From Asterochloris sp. CNOR1 (taxonomy: Eukaryota > Chlorophyta > Trebouxiophyceae > Trebouxiales > Trebouxiaceae): DNA of 64,000 nucleotides. Position numbers and translations under genes: made by a program. Below are positions 34,979 to 44,994 of this stretch, piece after piece. Numbering within the stretch: the stretch's first letter is position 1; the number at the start of each line of letters is the position of its first letter. The stretch covers positions 2,790,001 through 2,854,000 of the forward strand of contig OZ017747.1 in NCBI GenBank assembly GCA_963969365.1. The letters run 5' to 3'. The notes beneath the pieces were generated by a model, which was not told the origin of the DNA, did no database searches, and saw only the letters and a program-made list of their open reading frames with translations.

Positions 34979-36652
34979 ATGCTGAGGAGATTGGCTGCTG
35001 TAGAAGACACAGCTCATGATGTGAGGGATAGCATCCATTGTGGGCATCCAAACAGGCTGTTCTATAACACCATTGAGCCCTCTGCTGTCCAGGCTGCCAC
35101 AGTGGTCATCAAGCCCTGCTTGAAACACTCCCAGTCAGCAGGCGTGCTAGACTTCTGCCGGCCCAGCAAGCCATCACTGGCTGGGCGCACCCGGGAAGCT
35201 GAGGAGGTGCTCCAGGTCCTGAAAGGGGATGGCCCACCCAACGTGAGGCTTGGCGCTTCTTGCAGCAACATTGGCAGCACCTGTTGCTAACCATGCCAGT
35301 CCGTGCAGGGGTTCAAAAATGGTGACGCTGCCCATCAGTGGTGGCCGCCCCGTCCCCACGTAATTGCGCTGTCTTGCTCGGACTGTCCTGCCGAGGCGGA
35401 GCAGGTCTTGCACGCCAAGCATCTCAGAGTTCATATAGTCAGGTGGGCAGGTGTAGAGCAGTGCTGGCTACACCCTGCAACGTCTAGCTTGGCCTGGTTC
35501 CGCCACCCACCTCACCGCCAGTACCCAGCCCTGGCTGCCCTGTGTGGCTTGGCTCCTGCCTGCCGGCTGAAGGCCAGCAGTCCACCTGACAACCTATGCT
35601 TTGGCCTGTGCTCTTGCAGGGCGCCGACCGGCGGTTTTGCACCCAATGTGGCAGCAGAGGTGGCCAAGCTGGTGGTGCAGCATGCAGCTGCACTTGTCCT
35701 GGTGCTCTGCCACGCTGAGTGCGCCGCTGTGCGCAACGGCCTGCACAAGTGGATGGCTGACATGGCCAAAGGCCCCCAACCAGTCTTTGGGCACCCTGGG
35801 GACCCTCAGCCAGCAGACCTTCTTGCTGCATCCAAGGCCAGGACGTCACAGGTGCAGCTTGCTCTGCTGCCAGGGTCATTGTGTGTTTTGCAGAGGATGC
35901 ACGGGTGCCTGCAGGGCATATCACGGTCCCCTTCGTGGGCGGTCCTATATATGCGCTCCCAGCTTGTGGCCTGCACGCAAGCTTGGTTTGTGGGAACTGC
36001 CCCGCAGGCACCTGACAGAGATGTAGACAACAGCTTCCACAGCATCAGCAATAACAGCAAAGGCGGCAGCAAGGCCTCCGTCGCTGGCGGGCTCAAGCGC
36101 CTGCTGTCCTGCACCTTTGGGGAGACGTCCATGGAGGCTGATGAAAGCCACCACGCCCAGGTCCGGTACCTGGAACACCTGGCAGCCCAGAACGCAGCGC
36201 AGCAGGAGGCACTGGAGTACAGGACTGCATCCCCAGAGGTCCTGATGCACAAGGGGCTCTGCACGGCCATTGAGTATGTGGCAGACCTCAAATTGGCGCA
36301 GAGCAAGCCGCCTGAGCAACATAGCAAGGTGATGGAGGCAGCCACCAGCTCAGTGCCCATTGAGAAGCCCCTGGCGCCCAAGCGGTCCACCAGGGAGGAC
36401 TGCACCCTGCCGCACCAACGCCGGGGCATCATGACAGACCAGGCAGAGGACCTGACCCAAGTCATATATGGGCATGCACGCATCAGTGGGCAGAGCCTGC
36501 TCAAGGCCCTTGTGAAGTCCCCAGCGATTGGCAAAAGCTATGCCAGCCAGCTACTTGTAGTGTCCGCCATCTACCACCCTGCCAGCAATGTTCTTGATGT
36601 CTTCCACAAGGCCTTCTGGCACAGCTGCTGCTACTTCTTTGAGTCTGCATGA
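34979..36652 (+). CDS. Divergent beta-carbonic anhydrase-like protein
   Basis: Exons joined in phase: RTREAEEVLQVLKGDGPPN; GFKNGDAAHQWWPPRPHVIA followed by LSCSDC ... LRVHIV; APTGGFAPNVAAEVAKLV followed by ALVLVLCHAECAAVRNGL; a long exon ending GQSLLKALVKSPAIGKSYAS then QLLVVSAIYHPASNVLDVF; stop at 36652. Layout matches the beta-carbonic anhydrase fold: Cys of CSD, then 52 residues, His-x2-Cys (HAEC), then a terminal helix and a VVSAIY strand. The CSD aspartate is kept, but the usual CSDSR arginine is replaced (CSDCP). More than 150 residues of low-complexity sequence (SISNNSKGGSK ...) lie between the zinc site and the last strand. Normal beta-CAs are about 200-260 residues. It may be a non-hydrating zinc protein. 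The start is uncertain; an upstream exon is possible. Confidence 0.5.
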
Positions 36653-37136
36653 GCCCCCCTTCAGTGAAACGCCCTACAGACGTGACAGCATGTCGGTTAG
36701 CACTAGTTTCTCATGCATGAAGACTTCCAGCGTTCCCGTCTGCTTTCTGATATGACTGGCAATACTATCTTTCTGCTCGTGAAAGCTTCTCGCTGTGCAC
36801 TTGAAATTGTTCAGTGTCAGATGAGCTCGATCTAATTCAGGCAGGCCTCAGCTCTCAGCCTGCGTGTCATCGCAGCAGGTATCTCACTGGTGAGCTGTCA
36901 GCATATGTCTTTCTCCGAACGGGGAGCAAGAGCTGCTGGGCAAGCTCAATTTTGGATGTGACCTGGCTGTACTAGATGTTGGCTAAACTATGGCTTTGTT
37001 GCTCTGCAGAGCTGCCCTGTCAGCAAGTGACAGCAGCTGTTCCGTGCGAGCCACTGACGTGCTCCACCGTGTGCTCAGGGGCCAGCACAGACAGCTGTTG
37101 GACAGCGTCGGCAGCTAGCAGGTGCTTGCCAGCACC
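36653..37136. other. Intergenic region upstream of SLU7
   Basis: About 480 bases between the carbonic-anhydrase-like stop and the SLU7 start. It presumably holds a 3' UTR and the SLU7 promoter. I see no conserved coding segment or repeat. Confidence 0.5.
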
Positions 37137-40100
37137 ATGGCATCCTCTAACGCTTTGTTTAAGAGCCATGAGGACTATCGACGGAACAAGGAGTTGGAGG
37201 AGGCTCGCAAGGCTGGGCTGGCTCCAGCTGCTGTGGATGAGGAGGGCAAGGAGATTAACCCTCACATTCCACAGTACATGAGCAGCGCGCCCTGGTACCT
37301 GAATGACAACAGGCCTAGCTTGAAGCATCAGAAGAACTGGAAGGCTGGGGACAAGGGCGCCGGACGCCACTACGACCGTGGCGTCAAAGTTTTCCAGGCC
37401 AACAAATTCCGCAAGGGTGCCTGTGAGAAGTGAGCAGCTCTGCAGGCCTGCTGAGGGCTCATGCTGGAGCCTGAACAGAGAGATGGCCTGCTGAGATGGT
37501 CTTGGACTCTGTTTGAACCTTAGCTGCCTCCTGGGCGGCTGGGGTGCAGTCTGGCCTGTGCAGCTGTCGTGCTGAGTACTGCATGGGCAGGGTACTCTGC
37601 TACCTGCTTGGGCGATCTGGTGGTGCTTACGTGCACCACAGCAGTTGGATGTCAGTCAGCGCTGCTCCAGCCGGCCACACATGCACCAGCTGAACACCCA
37701 GCATCAGCAGGGCATCTTGCAGCTTGCTGTGGACTCCTTGCACAGACACTAGTTGTTTTACAGCCCACATAATGATGCGGATGAGCCATGCTGCGCTTGC
37801 AAGGCTCCCCACCAGCTGCCTGCCATGCTGAGCGCCTGTTCAGGCGCTCCTGCCCGCCTGCTTACAGCTGCAGGGCCATGTCCCACAACACCAAGCTAGC
37901 TACACTGCTGCAGAAACTGCTGCCTGATACACACTGTGCAACATGCCTGCACCTGCAGGGCCATGTGTCCCATGAAAGCATGCCTCACAGGGTACAGCAG
38001 CTGCACTGCCCAGTGCCTCAACCTGCTGGCCTGCGTACCTGCAGCTGCGGGGCCATGTCCCACAAGACCAAGGACTGCATGGAGCGCCCGCGCAGCAAGG
38101 GAGCGCGCTGGACGGGCAAGCACATCGCAGCAGATGAGAAGGTGGAGGACATTGAGCTGGACGACTTCGACGCCAAGCGCGACCGCTGGAGCGGCTACGA
38201 CTCGGCGCAGTACTCGCGCGTCATCGACATGTGAGGGCTGATTGGGCATGGGGACGCTGGGGAAGTGCTTCTGGGCATGTGTCATGCTGCTCCCCCCACT
38301 GCTGGGCCATTGGCCGGTGCACATTGCGCTGCATTGTGACTCAGGTGCCATTGTGCAACAAGCTGGAGGGGCCACAGCTCTGTGCAGTACTTGCATGTTA
38401 TTGAGGCTGGCTTGGCTGGCAGGCCTTGACTGGGTCTGGGGCATGTCTCTGTTTGCACTTCACTCGAGCTGCATTGACATGAGGGCTGGCAAATTTCTGC
38501 CAGGTGATTGATGCTCCTGGCCAGGTGTTCGGGCTGCTTGCTGCAGTTGGAGGCGCAAGGAAGCTCTTTGAAGGGTTTTGGGTACACAATTTCGTAATGC
38601 AGTAGAGCTGTGCTCAGGGCCTCTGTTGGTGCCCTGCACAGCAGAGGCCTGTGTAGCAGAGGCCTGCGCAGCACTACGCAGAGGCCTATGTCCCAGAGGC
38701 TGCACTGCACAGCCCCGTGTGTGCTCTGAATGTGTGTGCCCTGCAGAGTGGCCACTTGGTGCAGCGGTAAGACCAGCAGGGATGCAGCACCAGCCAGAGA
38801 GGCACCGTGCCGCATGCCGCACAGCCCTGCTGGCACCGTACAAGCATTGCGCAAGCAGGGTCTTGACGCCAGTGACTCCCTTATGCAGGTATGAGATGGT
38901 GGACCAGCAGAAACGCGAAATGAAGAAGAAAGCTGAGCTGGAGAAGCGCTTCAAGCAAAATGGCGACAAAGCAGACGGCGCAGCGGATGGTGCAGAGGGC
39001 GATGCCACTGACACTGACTCAGATGAGGAGGATGACGACAAAATCACAGAGGCGCAGGATGCCGGTGGGTGGCGCAGCCATGCCTTTATGGACGACTACG
39101 GCGTCATCTGCTGGCAGCAATTCACCCAGCAGCAGGAGTCATGTTCCTTAGGCTCTGATGCCCCGCTGCGTTGGGCTGTCTGGCCGTGACGGCGCAGTCA
39201 CACATGGGCGCAGGACAGTGGTGGTTGGCTGTGCCCTGCTTCATGCATGCTGCCAGGGCTGAAGCTCGATTTGATGCCTGCACACATGCCCAACAGCTTT
39301 GTTGAAGGCCATGATAGTAAGGCTGACAGGGGCTAACAGCTCCCTAACTGCTTAATGTAGGCAAGCAGAGTGTGCTGTGTTGCTGCAGCGATTTCTGCCG
39401 GCTGCCCCAATAGAGCAATGCACATGGGCAGGACAACTGCAGGCCTGGGCAGCAGATCCATGTCCAGCCATGCCTGTTTGGGCTGCACACTGAGCCTCAC
39501 CCTCCTGCCTGTTTGCTGTCCGTCGAGCTTTGCCTGTCTGCCTCTCCTGATGTTGTTACTACTAGACTGGGACCTCACTGGCTGGCTGTCACAGGCCATA
39601 GCAGATTGTAGAAGCACGCGCTGCCCACTGACTGCTGTGATGGTACTGCAGAGTTAGCCCTCTCCCTCTGCTGCAGGCTATGGCAAGGTCGAGAAGCGCG
39701 TGCGCACCACTGGCGGGGGTGCCACCGGCTCAGTCCGCAATCTGCGCATCCGGGAGGATACGGCCAAGTATCTGCTTAACCTGGACCCCAGCTCAGCGCA
39801 CTACGACCCCAAGTCACGCTCCATGAGGGAGGACCCCCAGCCCCACAAGGCCAAGAAGGCCTTTGCAGGTGAGGACGGCAGTGAAGGGACTCCAGGGAGA
39901 GCAGCACTGTGTTTTGCTGGACTGCCGGCTTGCCTGCGCCTGCCGCCCGCCTCCATGCTGGCTGCATGTCTCTGTGTCTCTCCGTCTTTCTCTGACATGT
40001 TCAAAGGCATCTGAATGAGACTGCTGGCGTCAGGCAGCAGCCTGGTCTGGCCCTGGTCAGGCAGGGCCTGGCCCTGCTGCAGCCTTCCAGCTTTTGTGCT

Positions 40101-42244
40101 GCTCTGCAACTGTGATGCCCTGCAACACCTGCTGGCTGGCTCATGCAGGCTGCTGATGCAGCTCGTGCCATCTGCAGGGGACAATTTTGTGCGCAAGAAC
40201 GGGGACTACTCCGCTTGGGAGTCCCTCACGCAGCACCAGCTGGCAGCCATCGACCACGGCGCCAACATGCACATGCAGGCAGCCCCCTCGCAAGCTGAGA
40301 TCCTGTTCCAGAACTTCAAGAAGAAGAAAGGTGCTCTTCAGGTGAGCATCACTGACCATTGCAGCTGCGGCCCCTGCCAGACGGCTTGCACTCTGAGGCA
40401 ATGTTGCTGCCCACCCAGCCAGGCTTTGCTTTCTACTAAGGCTGACTGCACTGCCCTACAAGCAGCAGCAGGATGCGCTCACCCGTACCACCTGGCTCAT
40501 GTGGTGACCTGCTGGTAGCTGCAAAGCTGTCCTCGGCACTGGTACCTGCTCAGCTGCTCAGCGGGCCATGCACCTGCCCACTTATCATTCTGTCCCTGGG
40601 CTCCGCTGCACTTGGCAGAGTCAGCATGCTCCTTTACTCTCTGCAGCCCGCCAGTGATCTGCTCATGCTTTCGCTGGCCCAGGCTGCAAACTCAAGGGGT
40701 TGCGCTCCTTCATGACTCACTCCTTCCTCACTCCTTGCTGCAGGTGAAGAACAAGGAAGATGTGATGGAGCGCTACGGCAACGTGGCTGAGAAGCCCTCT
40801 GAGGACGCCCTGCTGCTGGGGCAGACAGAAAGCTATGTGGAGTACGATGCGCATGGAAGGGTCATCCGAGGCAAGGAGGTTAAGGCGCGCTCGCGCTATG
40901 AGGAGGATGTCATGGTCAACAATCACACAGCAGTCTGGGGTTCCTGGTGAGTGCAGGGGATTGCGCATGGGGCTGGGCAGTGCATGCAGCAGGTGCGCGC
41001 CAGCAGGCACTGTGGGACGTGCCTCAGTGCTAAACCGGGGGGCCTTGGGCAGCCACAGCTGCCTGCCTGATCATGGGCAGCACCAGCAGCTGCACCCATT
41101 GCTGCACAAGAGCTTTCAGGCTGGCCACTGCACAGCTGGGCTGCATCTGGCGATGGCCTTGCACCTCACAAGCCTGTCAGCAGGTGCATGAGATGGATGC
41201 GTGCTGTGGCTGCAGGTGGCAGAGCGGCCAGTGGGGTTATGCCTGCTGTCACCAGACGACCAAGAACAGCTACTGCACGGGCGAGGCCGGCCAGCTGGCG
41301 CAGCAGGCACAGGCTGAGCAGATGCAGGCTAATGTGGAGAGGAAAGCCCAGGAGGATGCTGAAAAGGCGGAGAATACCCTCTTGGAGGTGAGGATTAGCG
41401 CTGTGAGCAGCTTTGCAAGCTCTTTGCCAAGCTCTACCCAGGCTAAGAGCTTCAGCTGGGCCGCCCGCCTGTGTATGGCTATGTCAAGGCCTGCAAGAGT
41501 TCTGAGCAGCTGGCTCCCTATGCCAGGCCTTTGCAGCAGCTTGGTGCATGTATGTGCCAGACCTGCAGACTGGGACAGCAGCTGGCTGCCCAGGGTCCCA
41601 CCATCTTCACAAACAGCTCATGAACTCCCTGACTCTGCAGAGTTTCAAGCCCAACCAGATCAGTTGGGGCACAGATGTTGCTGAAGACGTGCAGCTTGAT
41701 GAGGAGAAGCTCAAGGAGGCTCTCAAAAAGCAGAAGGAGTTTGAGGCACAGGCTGTTGAGACTAATGAGAGGAAGCGCAAGTACAACTCCTTCAAGGATG
41801 ATGGGGCGGCACCCACAGAGGAGGAGGTGAGTGCTCTGCCCCTGCAGTTGTTCTCTGCCAGCACTCATAATGCCAGCAGCTGTGCCTGGTGTTTGGCAAG
41901 TCTGCCAGGCAGCTGCAGCAGCCTGCACTCCCCAGGTGTGGCAAAGAGCCTTCCAGGCAGAACCCACAAAGTGGGTTACCGCGAAGTGGGTTAGGCCTGC
42001 AGCCTGTGATTGCTTGGTGTTCCCTTGGTGTAGGCAGCATATTGAGTGCTGCAGCAGCCTGTGCAGGCTTTATGATGTACTTGTCAAGGCGCCAGTAGTG
42101 GGGCCACAACACCATGTGACTGAGGTGTGTACTACCGCTGTGCAGATGGAGGCATACAGGATGTCCAAGCGCCGCGATGACGATCCCCTGGCTGACATCG
42201 AGGCTGCTAAGGCTGCAAAAGCCTCTGGGTACAGCCTTGTATGA
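37137..42244 (+). CDS. SLU7: Pre-mRNA splicing factor SLU7
   Basis: Starts [20 protein letters not shown] with [17 protein letters not shown] and [11 protein letters not shown]. The CCHC zinc knuckle is assembled across an intron: CE then [12 protein letters not shown] (C-x2-C-x4-H-x4-C), followed by [40 protein letters not shown], an acidic [10 protein letters not shown] run, [100 protein letters not shown] and [20 protein letters not shown], ending [11 protein letters not shown] and TGA at 42242-42244. SLU7 acts in the second step of splicing, in 3' splice site choice. Length (about 550 residues) fits. The intron before the zinc knuckle holds decoy copies of that exon's start. Confidence 0.95.
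37861..38062 (+). repeat. Repeated acceptor-plus-exon-start in the SLU7 zinc-knuckle intron
   Basis: CTGCAGGGCCATGTCCCACA (about 37868), ACCTGCAGGGCCATGTGTCC (about 37951) and the true CTGCGGGGCCATGTCCCACA (exon start at 38045) form a ladder about 80-90 bases apart. Only the last is followed by the conserved [11 protein letters not shown] reading frame. Confidence 0.75.
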
Positions 42245-42391
42245 CACCCTCCCCCTCTGTATACTGAACCTCCTAGACTAGCCCGTGCAGCTTTGACAAT
42301 GCTGAAGAAAGTGCAGTAAACTATCGTATCAAGCAGCTTCAAATTTTGCCACTGCATTCCCCCCACGCATATTTAGTCAATGACACCATGA

Positions 42392-44746
42392 TCATGAAAT
42401 GTAAGCACAGCAAAAGGCATTACGGTCTGCCAGTAGGAGGGCTGAGCCATCTGTGTTCCAGCTGGCAGCATTTGCGTGAAAGTTCTGTAGGGGAATGTGC
42501 ACACAGGAAGCGCCATCTGGGGACCACAGGTACATGCGAGTGCTACCTGTGCAGGTGACCAGCCTGGGGCTGGTGGGGTGCCATGCCACGTCCTTGATGC
42601 CATCGAGCTGCTGGCTGACAGAGCACAGGTCCAGCTTCTGCACATCCCATATCCAGGCGACTGTCGGCATGTTGTCATTACGGGTGACTAGGTACCTACC
42701 ATCCCCGCTCCAGCTGACCTTACCTGCACAATAGCAAGTCTGCACAGTAAGGCTCAGCATAACCCATGATGACCACACACCATTACAACCTGGGGGATGT
42801 GAGTGGTGCAGGGCGCAATGTCATCCGCAATGTCGTCCGCAGGGGGGCGGGCAGGCAGCTCTCACCAACGCCGATCTTGGGGTTGGGCTTGTCCACAGGG
42901 ACCTTCTGCGATGTTAGCTTCAAGGGGAGCTGGCAGACAACAAAGCGCGACTTGACAGGGCGGGAGCCTGAAAGCTGCGGCGCTGAGGTGCTAGCGGGGC
43001 GCCCCTCCTCCACCTCTCGGTAGGCCACCACGTGGGTGGGGCCTGCCACGCTGACAGGGTGCCCCAGCTGGGCCAACGGGTTCCAGGTGGCATGATTCAG
43101 CACCCTGGCCTCCTGCAGGGCTGGTGAGCAGTGCTGTGGCTGTGTACGCCTGCCACAACGTGAGAGCAGGCAGTGCCGTAGCAGCAGCTGCTCTGGCTGC
43201 CAAGCATCAGCTCACTGTTCGATCATAGATTGGTCAAGGACATGCACACCCTTGTGGTGACGCGTCATGGAGCAGAAGGTGGGCAGGCTACTCCTGCAAA
43301 CCCACCTGGTCAAAGCTGCCCACCACCAGGAGCTGGCCTGTAGGCGACCAGGCGATGCTCTTGATACCCAGCGCATCTGAGTAGGCAGAGTAGGTTGCCA
43401 GGCACTCCCCCTCGGGTGTGTAGACTGCCAGCTGGTACCCCAGGCAGTGGTCCCACACCACAAAGCAGGCGCCATCCGGGGACCAGGCCAGGTCCTCCGC
43501 ATCCGATGTGGCGGCTGCCAGCTGCACTGCCGGCGTCCAGTCATGGCAGTTGTACAATGTCACATAGTCCTTGCACTCGCTGCGCTGCAGGCAGGGTGGT
43601 GACGGCATCTCAGGACTACGCTGGTGAGGAGAGGGGTGAGTCAGGCCACAAGAGCATGCTGGCCCAGCCCACAAGGTGTGGCAGTGCGGGGGGGAGTCTG
43701 CCTTGCATCTCAGGTGTTCTCAGGATCTTGATTCAGCCAGAAAGGCTCAAGGAGAAGCCTGCACTGCAGCCCCGGACCAGATTGGACATCCAGAGGCTGA
43801 ATGCCAACTCACGGTAGCCTTTGCTTGGGCAGTGAGGCTGCCTGGCCAGCCCGCAGGTGGCATTACGTGAGCCTTGCAGCTCAAGTGTGTAATGTTCTCT
43901 ATCATGTCCGGCCATCCCTGCCTCTCAAGGGCCAAGTGCAAACAACCTGGAGCTGTCCATTGACCTCGCAGTCGCAGGAAAGCCTGACCTCCAGCACGGC
44001 CATCAGGCTCTGATCAGGGCTGAAGGCCATCCCACGGTGGGCATGCTTTGGCCCCGTGATGTGGAGGCTGCTTCTGTTGACCAGGCTCCAAATGGTGACG
44101 CGGATCTGGAACTCGGAGGTCACCAGGATGTGCTGGCCATCCGGGCCCCAGCGCGCATGCTGCACACCTGCACGCAGAGCACACACACCTCACTCTGCTG
44201 GCCCTCAGGGCTGGCTTTCAGGGCTGGCAAAGCATCATGGGATGTCTCCAAGGGCAGCGTCGCTCTGCTGCAGAGCATGCAGCCTGGGTGGCGCTCGCCT
44301 GCTGGCCCCTCATCGATTTTGCAGCACCACTGCTGGTCTGACACAGACCAGACCTGCAGCAGATTCAGGAGATGGGTGGCGGCCTGGACAGCAGCAGGCA
44401 TGCAAGGCCCCTCACAGCAAAGCGCTGTGGCCTGTCAGCCTGCCTGACCTGCACAATTGGCCGCTTGTACAGGCTGCACAGGATATAATCTGAGTTACAG
44501 CACCACTCAAAATGCTGAATCTTGTCAAGACAGGAGTAGAGGGCAATGACCTGCAGCACATGGAAACCAATCAGTGGAAGGGCCGCAGGTACTGGGCATC
44601 TCTGCCTTGAGCAGTGCACCCACCTGAAGGCTGTCAGCATCACGGATGACCAGCCTGTATTCAGCGGCAGCAGCAATCAGACGCCCATCAGGGCTGAAGC
44701 GTGGCAACGGGCCGCTAAAGGCAAAGCTCTCACTGAAGTCCTGCAT
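42392..44746 (-). CDS. WRAP73: WD40 protein WRAP73 (WDR8)
   Basis: ATG at 44746 (MQDFSESFAFSGPLPRFSPD). Then RLVIRDADSLQ, VIALYSCLDKIQHFEWCCNS ... LYKRPIVQ, VWSVSDQQWCCKIDEGPAG, VQHARWGPDGQHILVTSEFQ, HRGMAFSPDQSLMAVLE, CKDYVTLYNCHDWTPAVQLA, LGIKSIAWSPTGQLLVVGSF, VLNHATWNPLAQLGHPVSV, KVSWSGDGRYLVTRNDNMPT and TRMYLWSPDGAS, ending FCCAYIS with a stop at 42392. The run of WD repeats with IKSVAWSP-, TRNDN- and LYLWSP-type signatures is specific to WRAP73. In fungi and animals it works with SSX2IP/Msd1 at spindle poles, anchoring microtubule minus ends and recruiting kinesin-14. Convergent with SLU7 (about 147 bases) and divergent from the ZUP1-like gene (about 250 bases). Confidence 0.9.
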
Positions 44747-44994
44747 GTATGGAGCAAGCTTGTGGGAACAACAAAGCAAGGCTAGCAGCTCCGGCGCCAC
44801 AACCGAGCTCCTGTGAGCTGGTGCAGTCAATTGGACCACAAGACCTCTGGCATTCTAATCACTGACCATATGCAGGATTCAAGGCCTGGGACCGGCTCAG
44901 ATCGCTTCGCAAGATCGAGTTTGACCAGTAAGCATGAGGGTACTCGAGTGCCAACGTGTGACATGCTGTTCCGGTCCCGACAAGGCTTTCCTGC

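Noticed and set aside
35303-36652. A single 449-codon open frame as an intronless gene
   Set aside because: The frame is open throughout, but clear splice junctions (HIV-R/APTGGF; ARTSQ/APDRD) reconstruct the carbonic-anhydrase-like order better. The unspliced version inserts non-conserved peptide between conserved blocks.
34979-36652. Domesticated hAT-type transposase
   Set aside because: Considered because of the unfamiliar C-terminus, but no DDE or BED-type motif was found, and the Cys ... His-x2-Cys spacing fits beta-CA.
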